64,000 nucleotides of DNA from the NCBI RefSeq assembly GCF_000002425.4, contig NC_037262.1:7872998-7936997 (forward strand). The letters are read 5' to 3'. A program made the translations under genes and the position numbers. This document shows positions 22,464-34,100 of this stretch, piece by piece. This stretch comes from Physcomitrium patens. Lineage: Eukaryota > Streptophyta > Bryopsida > Funariales > Funariaceae. Position 1 is the first letter of the stretch, and the number at the start of each line of letters is the position of its first letter. Under the pieces are notes generated by a model. That model was not told the DNA's origin and ran no database searches. It worked only from the letters and a program-made list of their open reading frames with translations.

Positions 22464-23332
22464 GTTTTACTTATTCTATAATTTTTTCTAGAATAAACTT
22501 GTATAGGAGAATTCGAACATAGAAAAAAACTAAGTGCATACGTTTCACTTGTTAAAATCACACAATTAACTGTATTCCGAACCACTAAAATACTAAGAAA
22601 TACTACAATGCTTTCTTCCAGTAACAATACTCCTTCATCAACTAATAACCATAATGTGCAACCCTACCCTCTCAAAAGACTGCTCAAAACTCAATAAATT
22701 CTATCCAACACCAGGAATAACAGACTTCACTTCAACCAATCTGAATTCATAGAATTCCTATAATCAAAGACTTTCTCTGTCAAAACATACACACACAACT
22801 CTCAATAAACAACAATTATAATCTTCCATCCGTAATCAATCTTCCAATAACTTTTCATATAATTCAATCACTCACTACTCCAATTACATAATCAATAACT
22901 CATAAATCAATCTCTGATTTATTCCACAGACTCACTTCTCAATATTCAAAAACTATCCATAACCCTTCAACAACAAAAAAAACAAAAAAAACAAAGAGGA
23001 AGCATCAAGCTTAACCTCAACTCATGACTATCACAGTCTGGCACCCCAACAAACTTCTACAACTCCTATATAATTGATACTGATTTCCTTATTCTAACTG
23101 TAATCTTGTAATTAACTATTTTTAATAATTAAATAAACCATCCGTCCTACTAAACTAACTATTCTATGGACTATTAATCTATTTTACTAATATCTTATAA
23201 AAACGAACTAATATCTATTCTACATAGTCTCACTCCTATGTATGCAACGTCCTCACAAATATACAATTGATTCCTATCTAAAAACTACTTAACAAAACTC
23301 TATAAAATTACTAATTCCTCTGGCCTACTCAA
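22464..23332 (-). repeat. Family C LTR-like repeat (reverse)
   Basis: The reverse complement is collinear with 29590-30365: a block 'ctgtgatag(t)', a 'ggtaagcttg(g/a)tgctacctctt' block, a 'ttgtgtga' block and a terminal 'tgttcgaattc(c/t)cctataca' block. It lies directly after a gag-like reading frame in the sense direction. It interrupts family A RNase H at 22464. LTR status is inferred from the neighbouring frame; the terminal TG/CA could not be fixed. Confidence 0.55.
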
Positions 23333-24187
23333 TTAATTATTTGTTACATTATCGAATATAGGTTCCACCAATTCTGGTTCTAAATTCAAATTTTTCTCTT
23401 CCTCCTCTAAGCCATCCATCGGCTCCTTCCTCAACTAGTTTGATAGATCTTCATTATATTCACCCAATTCATGGACTTGAGCCTCCAATTTCAAGATCTG
23501 GGCATCTCGAAGTTCCAATTGATGCTGCTGCTGATTCATCTATTTTAGAACATCTTCAATTGATACTTGTGACTAGCTTCTCACTGTTAACTCTTCCATC
23601 AATTTTGCCACCTCAACTTGCAAAACTTTGTTTTTGGACCTCAACTTCTTCGTTTCACATCTAGATTAGTCACTCAATCCCTCTTTCTCTTTTGTCAATA
23701 ACTTTGCCTTGTCTCCTTATGCCTGCAACTGGCATTTGAGTTTTTTCCATTCCAAATCCTATATCTTACAATTTTGGATCAATTCGTCTAGTTGTCCTTC
23801 CATAATCCGTAAGATGTGTTCTTTTTCTTTCATCCAAGACTCATATTGGTGAACCCATTTCTGCTCCAATACCAGCTTGGATTCTCTAATTTTGTTTATC
23901 GTTTGTTTTTGCTCTTCAATTCTTTGATTTTGCTATGATATCACCTTCTTACTGTCCTCTAAATCTCGTTTGCTACTGCCCTCTACATCCAATGCTCGCA
24001 CTATACAATGTATTTGTGAAATGTGCTTCAATAAAGCATTCTTAAGAGATATTCCTTTGGGCAATCAACCTTGTGGAAATACCAATTGATTAATATCCAT
24101 CGAAATTGGGATTTCATTCTCCTCCTCTGCCGCTAAACAAATTGGAACCTGTTTTGATTCAATAACTGGAATGATCCCTTGAGCCAT
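23333..24187 (-). pseudogene. Family C coiled-coil gag-like gene, 285 codons with internal stops
   Basis: A single frame from ATG (24187-24185) to TAA (23335-23333) spans exactly 285 codons with no frameshift but about eight internal stops. It begins MAQGIIPVIESKQ, has an acidic EEENEIPIS stretch, and from about residue 60 is dominated by heptad-like Glu/Lys/Gln/Leu segments (for example RIEEQKQTINKIRESKL and QLELRDAQILKLEAQ), predicting a long coiled coil. It ends in an acidic tail. The stops are TGA, TAG or TAA at places where CGA, CAG or CAA would give Arg or Gln, matching C-to-T decay. No protease, RT or zinc knuckle is attached. A retroelement gag or accessory protein is the likeliest reading; the family is not recognised. 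Confidence 0.55.
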
Positions 24188-24226
24188 TGTACGACTTGAC
24201 TCTCCAATTTCATATATTACATCTAC

Positions 24227-25384
24227 TGTCGTGTTGTGGTTCGGCTACTATATGAAAATAATATAATTATGTACTTAATATATAATTTATTAAGTAACAT
24301 CGTGAGAGCCATATTAGTAGATTTTAATTGATTGTAGAATATAATTTGATTATTACCTTGAGAAGAGGTTTGTTTAAAAAGTTTACTATAGAATTTATAT
24401 AATTTGAATTTCCTTTTGATAGTGGCTTTTAAGATTGGTTTTGGTTGATAGTAACTTTTAAATATTTAGAATCACCTTTATTAGACATTGGTGACATTTA
24501 AAAACTTCTTTTGGTTCTTTTATTTGGTGTCTAGACTATAAATTATCTAAATCTTATAAGAAAAAGGATTGAAGAAGGATTTTGGTAGCAAAGGAAATAA
24601 TTAGGGCACCAATATAGATGAATGGAGATGAATAATAAAAATCTCCATTCCTATTGGTCAAAAATCATGACCAATGGGCTTTGAGGAGGCTGCCTCAGGC
24701 CATATTAGGGATTAGGGTTAGTTTCTCGAAGCCACTTGAGTTTTGAAGGCTAGGGTCAGAAGGTTTAGGTTTTTGGCTATGGTTTTGGTACAAGTTTTGT
24801 ATAGTTTGGAGTTTATATGAAGGAGATACAAGTGCTCAAAGTTAAGGTATTGATTTGAGAGCTATTGTCTCTCTTTTTGGCATAACGCACGCATACGGAT
24901 AGCAATTGAGGATCGGAGATAGCGACTAGAGAGAGCTCTTTTACGGCTACACTTTTTATTATTGATTATTGGATTCTAAGTTATAATAAAGGAGTAATTA
25001 GATTTTGAAGTCAGTGCATGCAATCTAAAGGTAGTAAGTAATCCGATTTGCTAGTGGTTGTCTCTTGAGCAATATCATGAGTAATTTAACAAGGTTTTGG
25101 TTCAAAATTTCAGGAAATGTGTAATTTCATGATAGTAAACTTTGTGCATAAGTTTTATGACATTTAAATATTAGATTCTTGAGATATTAAGAAAATAGTA
25201 TTGAGGTGCTTGTAAATTAGGGTTTAGAGCATCTGCTAGGATTTCTTAGATTTCAAAAGATCAGGAGTGAATTTATAGTTTGTTTTTTTTGTGATAAAAT
25301 TTAAGGGTGAATTCTACCTATCTTGTAAATTTAAGACAAACTAAATAGTAGTATCAAGAGTTATGATTTTCTAAAGTTCAAGAG
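24227..25384 (+). mobile_element. Family B LTR (subtype 1), 3' truncated
   Basis: Starts TGTCGTGTTGTGGTTCGGCT and follows 15435-16807 and 27013-28254 ('gggctttgaggaggctgcc', 'attagggattagggtt'). It stops at 25384, where reverse family D sequence begins, about 180 bp short of the family's end. It interrupts family C upstream of the gag-like start. Confidence 0.8.
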
Positions 25385-26510
25385 CTTGAACTTCGACAAG
25401 CTGTAATCCTCAATCTGTCCTTCCGACTTGTTGTGAAACATCTATCGCTAGTATCTCTGCAAGCCCTTTTGAATGCTCAAGAAGTTTCAGTTCAACCTCG
25501 CTTACAGATTGTGAAGCTATGCTGCAATCCACACTGATGTCCCTTGGTCGCTCGCCGATATTCCTCTTATCCTTGTCGATAGGTCCCTAGTTATCATAGA
25601 AACCCTAAACAACCTCCAATTTGTCAACTCTCAATACCTCTTTAAACTATTGGTAGATATCTTCTATCCGTATAATCAGATTAACACAACCATGCATACA
25701 TTTAGCATACTCAATCTTCTAGACAACTCTGAATTTCAACGACAGAAGTATCTCTCATTCCATCAACAATCAAGAGTATCAGCCTTTCCTCTCTTACGGA
25801 AAAATCCAGTTCACAAATATAACACTGACTTTCAGCAACCCCCCCTCTTTCAGTCTCTCCAAAATCCTGTATATAAAAAAAATCCCAATTCTCCATCTTT
25901 TTTTCGAAAGCATGAAGCTAGCTCTCTGACCTAAAAACCCCGATTCTCGAAAAAAAAATCCATTTCTTAACCTATCTTCCCCTTTTTCCCTGAGAAGATC
26001 CTATTCTTTCGCCTTGGACTCCCTAAATTGGAGCAACCGACCCCCCCCCCTCCCCCCACTTTTTCCCCCCCATTTTTGCCTTTAAGAGATCTTTTTACCG
26101 AAAGAACATTCCCGAAACGGCACAAAGAACGGAACAGCCTGAAATGGAATTGAAGCCCTGTAATTGGACAGCATTGGGTTGCCCGACCAAGTCAGGTCTC
26201 ATACTAGGTAAGAGGCTCGTAATAGGACTTGGATTAGATGTCTTCAGAAATTCGATCCAATTGGCTCTTCGAACCAGGCTCACCCAACGTTGAATTGGTC
26301 CTTTCCCTTTTTGCTGACTCTCGTTACTAGAATCAAATGGAGCATTTCGTTATTGGTGAGTATGCTCCGGCTAACTGTAACAGGATGACTGATCCTGGCT
26401 TCTCAATATTTACACCGGAATTGGCCGCCGCTTCTAACATCCAAGGTGACTAAATATTAATAATCTTCTTCATTTATATTTTTATCATATAGACATGTTA
26501 CAATACGACA
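25385..26510 (-). repeat. Family D LTR (reverse), without the family B insertion
   Basis: In the minus direction it begins at 26510 (TGTCGTATTGTAACATG after a purine tract) and continues with zinc-knuckle-frame homology, then the U3/R region. It is collinear with 7359-8080 plus 9350-9980. Near 26030 it is continuous where the forward copy carries a family B LTR. It contains C-rich homopolymer tracts at 26041-26072 and a shadow frame at 26095-26283. It is truncated at 25385 before the U5 end. Confidence 0.65.
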
Positions 26511-26598
26511 TCCATCCCCTCTGAACCTGTGCATCCTCCAGTATGCACCAATTAACCTAGTTGCCATTTGATTCATAATATGTTCTCCAAATCTTCGT

Positions 26599-27012
26599 CT
26601 AGTCCATCTTCATCGTCTCTGCTATCCAATCAATTTCATCTTCCCACTGTGGAATATCTATGTCTTCATTAAGGTCTTCTATATTTATTTCTACATATCT
26701 TTGTTTAAACAATTTCACTCTCTTCCCTGCAATTGGTATTTTTAACCTTGTGCCATCTAACTCCCGCAATGAATAAGTCACATTATCATGAACAATTATT
26801 ACCACATACGGTCCAAACCAACGTTTTGAAAACTTCCATAAAGTGCTATATTGGTTGTCCAGACTACTATCATAAATAAGTACCGAATCACCTTCTTCAA
26901 TTGCTTTAGGTCTCAATCGATGTTGCTTATCGAATCGTGCCTTGTTTTGTAACCTTGCTCTTTTTAACCTTTTTAATGCTATTTGCACATCTTTTGATCT
27001 TTGCTCCAATAG
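26599..27012 (-). pseudogene. Family D integrase C-terminal domain (reverse)
   Basis: The open frame 27009-26599 reads QIALKRLKRARLQNKARFDK, then RPKAIEEGDSVLIYDSSLDN, KRWFGPYVVIIVHDNVTYSL and KRVKLFKQRY, with an acidic tail. It is clearly homologous to 6870-7296, but uninterrupted through the stretch where that copy has a stop. It is cut at 27012 by a family B LTR, so the catalytic core is missing. Its own LTR follows 90 bp downstream at 26510, the normal spacing. Confidence 0.85.
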
Positions 27013-28254
27013 TAGATTTTAGTTGGTTGTAGAATATAATTTGATTATTACTTTGAGAAGAGGTTGTTTAAAAAGATTACTATAGAATTTGTATAACTTT
27101 AATTTCCTTTTGATAGTGGCTTTTAAGATTGGTTTTGATTGATAGTAACTTCTAAATATTTAGAGTCACCTTTGTTAGACATTGGTGACATTTGAAAACT
27201 TATTTTGGTTCTTTTATTTAATGTTTAAAGCCTACATTATATAAATCTTATAAGAAAAAGGATTGAAGAAAGATTTTGGTAGCAAAGGGAGTAATTAGGG
27301 CACCAATATAAATGAATGGAGATGAAAAATAAAAATCTCCATTCCTACTAGTCAAAAACCATGACCAATGGGCTTTGAGGAGGCTGCCTGAGGCCATATT
27401 AGGGATTAGGGTTAGTTTCTCGAGGCCATTCGAACATTGAAGGCTAGGATCAAAAGGTTTAGGTTTTTGGTTAAGGTTTTGGTACAAGTTTTGTGTCATT
27501 TGGAATTTTTATGAAGAAGTTATAGGCACTCAAAGTTAAGGTGTTAGTTTTGGACCTACTATCACTCTTTTGGAAAAACGCATGCGTACGAATGGCAATT
27601 GAAGATCGGCGACCACGACTGGAGAGAGCACTTTTGCGGCTATACTTTTTGCATACTGCTTACTGGATTCTAAGTTGGAATGAAGGAGTTATTGGATTTT
27701 GAAGTCAGCACATGCAATCTAAGGGTAGTAAATAAACCGATTTACTAGTGTTTGTCTCTTGAGCTATATCTTGAGCAATTTGACAAGGTTTTGGCTCAAA
27801 ATTTCAAGGAATGTGTAATTTCATGTTAGTAAACTTTATTCATAAGTTTTATGATATTTGGAGTTCAGATTTTTGAAATATAAGGAAAATAGTTTTTTGG
27901 GTGCTTGTAAATTAGGATTTGGAGTGTCTTCTAGGGTTTCTTAGATGCCAAAAGATTAGGAGTGAAGTTGCAATTGGTTTTTTTTGTGGTAAAATTTAAG
28001 GGTAAATTCTACCTATCTTGTAAATTTGAAACAAACAAAACAGTTAGATCAATAGTTATGATTTTCTAAAGTTCAGGGCAAGAAAACCCTTTGCGGGAAA
28101 AATATGTTTTGAACGGATTTTGTTATATTTGGAGTTTTATACAAAAATAAAGGAGTTTCGAAAGCCAAGAAAAGAATCATATAAAGGTTTGAAGTACACT
28201 TTCTATAGCTAGATACCCAGTGTATTCCTAGATAGCAAATCATGCCATATGACA
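27013..28254 (+). mobile_element. Family B LTR (subtype 1), 5' truncated
   Basis: Begins inside the LTR at 'tagattttagttggttgtag' (equivalent to about 24330) and runs to the LTR end AATCATGCCATATGACA at 28254. It shares about 1050 bp with 24227-25384. The two overlapping partial copies flank reverse family D sequence, so this is not a single split LTR. Confidence 0.8.
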
Positions 28255-29290
28255 ATGACAAGGGATGCGCTCTACATCAGTCTATACATCAGCTTTCAGG
28301 CAATTAGTATGCGACATCAATTGGAACTAACAAATATTGATGAGTCAATTCTATTGGGATTTAAGGGACGATGTGAAGGATTTGCTGTTAACTCTTCCTG
28401 ATCTGCAAATGTTCAACGAAGCTATTAGCCAAGCAGTGAAGTACGATAACGACCTATTCCAACATTGCCAAGACCAACGCTCAAGACAACATACGGTTTG
28501 CCACACCCCAACTATGTCGATAAGCAGCATGAATTTACATTCAGAGGTAAAAGATATACAAATTGATGTGGTACGTGTCAAATTCCTTACTCTTCAAGAA
28601 AAAAAGCAACGTATGGAGGAAGGTCTATGCTTGTATTGCGGTGAAGAAGGCCACAAAGTTGGAAACTATCCCAAGAAATAAAATCGATGCACTATCAGGA
28701 CCAATGGCACGTTTGTTCAGGAAAACGAGGATGCCCAATCACAATAGGAATCATGCAGCTAGATAGTGAAATATCGCAACAACAACTAGGTTCCTTTCTT
28801 TCTGCTCAACCTACCCTTTGTTTTATAATCTCTCTGTTTATTAGTCCTCAAAAATTGAGAATCTTAGCATTATTAGATTCAGGAGCACCCGCTTGTTTCT
28901 TAGATGAAGGATTTGTGAAGCATCATAAGATCCCTTTAGTACAAAAATCCAAACCTGTTCACGTTGAGGTCATAGATGGGTGATCTTTATTGTCTAGTAG
29001 TATCACCCATGAATCAGAACCTATAGAAGTGACGTTTAAGGGCCATAGTAGTCATATTATTTTCAATATTATTAGAATCGCATCAAATCCTATTATTCTT
29101 GATCTTTTCTGGTTGAAAAAGCATAACCCATCCAGAGATTGGAGGTTGCGGAAGATGACCTTTCCCACATAACCACCCAAGAGCAAGGCTAGTAGAAAAT
29201 CCTAAATAGAGAAATCTTTATTCATTGGAGCAAGAGTGTTTATAAGATCGTCCAAAGAAGGCACATCGTTTGTCATTTATGCGGTTAACT
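28255..29290 (+). pseudogene. Family A-type gag C-terminus and protease, comparatively young copy
   Basis: Frame 28337-28681 gives the gag end (YWDLRDDVKDLLLTLPDLQ, then a zinc knuckle CLYCGEEGHKVGNYPKK with its last Cys changed to Tyr). After a one-step frame change, 28687-28983 carries the protease with an intact active-site motif, ALLDSGAPACFLDEGF, and KPVHVEVIDG. After a TGA the frame continues 28990-29172 with PIILDLFWLKKHNPSRDWRL, the second protease motif region. Decayed GARVFIRSS-like linker sequence runs to about 29290. RT and later domains are absent. It is less decayed than the family A copies around it and probably a related subfamily. Confidence 0.85.
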
Positions 29291-29589
29291 TACTTTTACC
29301 TACTTACTTTTATTTATTTATATGCAAGGTTTTATAAAGAAGATCAATATTATTTGCAATCTTAATGAATATAAAAAAAATATTTGACATATTTTAAGAA
29401 ATATAAATTTATATTAATTAATTAATTAGTTAAAATAAAGAATTTATCAAATACTTTAAGAGTTTATTTTTAAAATAGAAAATTTAATTAATTAACTAAT
29501 ATAGAAGATAGAAATAAATAATCAAGCAAATATAAAAGATATATATAAAGGTACAAAGAGTCCTAAAACAAGAAATCATAAGTTTTTTT
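29291..29589. other. AT-rich spacer with ATTAATTA inverted repeat
   Basis: No genes. 'aattaattaattagttaaaa' near 29432 and 'aatttaattaattaactaat' near 29484 form an imperfect inverted repeat of about 25 bp arms. Confidence 0.6.
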
Positions 29590-30365
29590 TGGGTGCATGT
29601 AGAATAAGTAGTTATTTGCTGATTTGTAGATACTTAGTTTATAGTGTAAACAGGGATAGATGACTGTTGGAAAGGTAGTTCAGTAGTTAAAATGGATGAA
29701 TAGTTAGAAAAAGTAGTTTTCATTAGAGATGTAGCAGTTGGTATCTCGTGGTAGGATAAGGAGGATGAGAGAGAGGAAGAAACGGCCATTACTGTGATAG
29801 TGTGAGCCGAGGTAAGCTTGGTGCTACCTCTTTTCTTTTGTTGTTATGTTCTTTGAAATAAGAGTATTGAGAGTTTCTGAATATTGTGAAGTGAATCATG
29901 GAATGAAAGTGTGATTGGAATTATATGTTATTGAATGAGAAGAAGAAAGATTGAATGCTGAAATCTGAATGTAGTTCAGTAGAAAGAGTGAATCTGTGGT
30001 TGTGTGAAACACTGTAATGTGAATGGTAGTTCTGTGTGAAGAATTCCAGTAATTGGAATGAGGGTAATTATGTGTTGAAGCTGTGATGTTGCGGTATTAC
30101 AGTTGGAGATTATAAGAGTGAAGATATATTGGTGGAAATAACAGTTATTGGTATGACTGAATTGTTGTAAGGAAGAGATTGATAAGGTGAAAGGAGAGAT
30201 TATAGTTTCCTTGTGTGCTTAGACAATGGAAATAGAGACGATACATTGGAGGTAATTAATTGTGTGACCCTAATGTGAACGCTTAAGCAACTAATCACTC
30301 CCCGTGTTCGAATTCCCCTATACAGGTTTATTTTGGAAGGTTTCTTTCGGAATAAGTAAAACGAT
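29590..30365 (+). repeat. Family C LTR-like repeat (forward), upstream of COG8
   Basis: Collinear with the reverse complement of 22480-23320 but less AT-mutated. It has G-rich 'gtgtgagccgaggtaagcttg' and ends near the 'gtgttcgaattcccctataca' block at 30310-30332. It lies about 790 bp upstream of the COG8 start codon. No gene is attached. The terminal dinucleotides are not certain. Confidence 0.5.
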
Positions 30366-31155
30366 CAACCACAGTGCACCACAATTATTATAATACCTTG
30401 CCATATACAAAATATCTACATTTTCCATCCTTTATTCTTGCACCAAATTCCTTTTTTATTTTACATGCCTCATAATTAATTACTTTTAAAATGGAGCAGC
30501 ATTTCCAACTTAAATAAACACTTATTCTTCTTTGAAACTCCCCCATTCTTGTCAACAAATCTATCTACAATAAGCCATACCCTATAATTCTACCTTAATC
30601 CTAATTACAACCACAATTCCTCATTCCACAAACACCAAAAAGTTAGAGAAATCTCCAAGTCCTCAATAAAGTAAGTTAGAGTTTTACCTTTTACTTTATA
30701 CTTTCCACAATAATTAGAACAGTGGCGATATCCCCACGACTGAAAAATGAGCCCGGGACGAAGCTTCGTTGTTGCAGGCCTTGGCGTTGCGCTCTGGGGT
30801 TTTAGAAGCTCAGCGTGGATTTTGGGCTAGTGTGGAATTGGAGGTGATTCCTTGTGAACGCTCTTTGAGGGTTTGTCACCTCTTACGTATGTGGGTTTCT
30901 TTTTACAGCTGATCTAGCAGCTGGGTGTCGCTTTTCTTCTTCTGGGGTTGAGAGGTCGCGCTGCTGTGATTGTAGCTAAGGAGTCAGCTCTTTGGGATGT
31001 GGATTTCTTCGTTGTGTGCTTGGGGCTTCAATCGCCCGCGCGCGATCGAGTGGATAGAGAGATTGCACTGATTTCAGGGTCGAGCGGCTGAATTCGTGAC
31101 CCCGAGGTTGGGAGTCATTGTTCTGCGGTCAAGCTTTGAAGGAAGGAAGGGCGCA
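30366..31155 (+). promoter_or_regulatory. COG8 upstream region and 5' UTR
   Basis: The sequence changes abruptly from AT-rich to GC-rich near 30720, the expected start of the gene's promoter or 5' UTR. CpG-containing stretches occur around 31030-31110. No TATA box was chosen with confidence. There is an upstream in-frame ATG at 31096, 20 codons before the chosen start. Confidence 0.45.
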
Positions 31156-34100
31156 ATGGGCGCCATGGCGTCCCCCCGCGGCGGCAGTGATGGTCCATTA
31201 CCACTTCAAATGTCGAATCCCTCGCAGCAAGCCTACATTTCTGAGCTTCTTTCGTTCAACTTGGAGCGGCTTCACAAGGTGTGTTGTTCTGTCCTTGCTG
31301 GTCAGGTCGCTTGCTTTTCTTCGCTGGAGGGTCACAGGATTTGTCCTGAAGGAATTCCTCGACCAGTGTTGCTTGCATTCGAGTATGTGTTTGATCCCTC
31401 GGGTCGAGTCTTTTATTTCAACATGTTTACAGTAAGTAGATTAGAGGATTTTTTTTTTTTTTTTTTTTTTGGAGAATGACGAACTTAAGTCCTTTTACGA
31501 CGAGGCTTGATGAGCTTGTGTGAAGAACCTGATTAATGGTCACCATGACCTAAATGGTTTGGTATCTGCAATCTTGTGTAATGTATTTTATATTACACGA
31601 GGGCGAGCAGGCTTCGGTTGTATAGCAAGCTCTTAATGGTAGATAACACTTAGTTGACTGCACTTGGAGTTTGAGCTCTTTTATGTAAAAGATGAGTGTT
31701 CTTATGCAACGATGATTTCCTTCAGGAGCCAGAGCTTTTGAGAGTAGATGGGGAACGAATTCGACGACAGATGCAAGAAGTTGCAGTCGGGCATTATAGA
31801 GCTTTTATCGCCGCTGCTGATGCGGTCCAGAATATAACGCATGAAATCACAGCCGTGGACGAGCATTTGAAGACTTTAGTAAGTCCTAATGTCATTCTAA
31901 TACGAGTTTTGACTTTGCGCACATAATGTAATTTTCTTCAATTGGTGCAGTTTAATAATTTTCAGTTTCATGACAAGCATTGTTGCTCATACTTCCCAAT
32001 CTGGACTTCGGCATATAGGTGTGTGGATCACACCAGCGTTGAAAAGAGAAATAGACACGTTGATTTCCATGATGAGATGTTCCCCCGTATTCTTACAGTT
32101 TAGGGTTATGTGCCTCTACAGTCAATGTCTGAGACTTCGTTGTCTTTAACTGCCAAGATTGCAGAAATTCCGAATCTCGTCACCGGCTGCAATGACTTCA
32201 TGGACGATGCACAGCAGATTTTAGAGAAACGACAGTTGAATCGAACTCTGCTCGCTAATCATAGTTCGCTTCTGGATTTGCTGGAGATACCGCAGCTTAT
32301 GGACACGTGAGTTTATCTGTGATCGTTAGAATGCTGTGCTTCAAATCAGTTTTTATTGGTTTTTGATTCTGTTGAATCATAGTGCAGCAGAGAACCAGCA
32401 GAAAGGATGGGCAGTCGAATATTTATTTCTAAATGGTACTGCAAGTTGCTCATATCCGATGAGTTTTGTCAACTCTCACAGGTTGTGAGGATCAGATTTT
32501 TGAAAGCTGGTGTTGTGTTGGATTTTTCACTGAGTAGCTTCTTATCAGTGCAGATGTGTGCGAAATGGGAATTATGACGAAGCTCTTGATCTGGAAGCTT
32601 TTGTCACAAAGTTGGCAACAATGCATTCAAGGTAAATTTTTTTATCATACGAATTACACTTTTTCTGCCATATTCAGCTTACTTGGTTCCTGATTCCCAA
32701 GTATTCCTTTTGGGTGACATACAGGCTTCCCGTGATTCAATCGTTAGAGGCAGATGTGAAGCAAACAACCCAGGCATTGCTTGCTCAGCTCTTGCAACGA
32801 CTAAAGTCAAATATCCCGGTGAGGACACATCATGATAAGACACGAGAATGGATTATAACTGAGCTAGTCGCATCAACCTTTGAGAAGTGCAGGATTGATT
32901 CACTTGATAAGGGACTAGCTACTGACCTCTGGAATGTTTTGAATGACTGTCTGCAGTTGCCAGAGTGTTTGAGAGTGATTGGTTATTTGCGGCGATTGGC
33001 CGTGTTTAATGAGCATGAAATTCGCCTCCAGGTACAATTATCATTTAGTCTTTTTCAGCATTATATATACCCATCTCTCTAAAGACGAAATCGAATGGGA
33101 AAAGGATTCCTTTTTAATATTATGTCTACACGCGAATCAGTTGCAAGGGTAGCTTACAAACTCGTTTCAAATCTATTTTTGTGAACCTATACCACCGTGT
33201 GAGAGCCATGTCGTGTTGGCATTCTTGATATTTGTAATCAATTTGATTGTGAGCTCCACAGCTCACCATTACGTTTTAATATTCTCTTATCTGAGCATTA
33301 ATAATCCGCAAGCATGTTGGGCTTTCCATTGAATTGAAATCTCTGCCCATGTGGAAAACCACAGGGATTTAAGACATACCTTGCTATGTTGAATAGTTTC
33401 TTAGGTGCAGAGAAGCATGGTTGGTGGGTATAATCGATGACCTTGACCGAAGTAATCCATACGAGTATTTGAAGAGAATGGCGGACTGCCATCGCGTGCA
33501 CTTGTTTGATGTAGTCATGCAGTACCGCGCTATATTTTCTGACGATACCTCTGGTCATGAGGAAAATACTGATGGAGGGCTTCTATACAGCTGGGCCATG
33601 CATCGTATATCGTCACATCTCAACGTGCTTCGTGAAGTATTACCTCAAATTACCGAAGGTCCGAATTTGGCCATCATATTGGATCAGTGCATGGTGAGGA
33701 AGCTTAAAGCATCCTGATTCCTTAACTTCTCGAATTGAGAGTGTTCTGTATTGGTGATGCTGTAAGAGTTTGCAAGTTTTGTCATTACCCAAGATAGTCT
33801 CCTCGCACAATCTCAATGGAATCGAGCAACGAAACAAAGAAAGAATCATGCAAGTTTGAACATAGTGGATTGGAACGATAACTCCGTATATCCTGTTTGT
33901 TTTAGTATTGTGGAATGAGCCTTGGACGCGTTGGACTGGACTTCAGAGGCCTACTTCCTCCTCTTTTCGAGAGGTAATTAAACCAATGCCTATTTTTTAC
34001 GTTTAATTTGTTTAAAATTGTTTTTGTACTCTCGAAGTTGGTGTATGCCTTGGTTTTTTTGGTTATGGATTATTCACATGTTCACCACACATTTTCTGTA

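Noticed and set aside
26095-26283. A 62-codon minus-strand frame (MSLVRRANWIEF...) as a separate gene.
   Set aside because: Its first part matches the RRANLTQLWD end of the knuckle frame at 7850; it is part of the family D LTR-like region and has no independent start.
25385-27012. Family D sequence as an insertion that split one family B LTR into 24227-25384 and 27013-28254.
   Set aside because: The two family B pieces overlap by about 1 kb of the same LTR sequence, so they cannot be halves of one copy.
29432-29503. AT-rich inverted repeat as a MITE.
   Set aside because: No target duplication and no second copy in the window; simple ATTAATTA composition explains it.
31118-31435. A 105-codon frame overlapping COG8 exon 1 in another frame.
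   Set aside because: The COG8 frame is supported by exon phases and family motifs; this frame is a shadow across the exon and intron 1.
32714-33082. A 122-codon continuous frame as one COG8 exon.
   Set aside because: It contains a GT-AG intron (32819-32956) whose removal restores the conserved SNI-LPECLR junction, and it runs past a donor at 33032. It is kept only as a possible retained intron.
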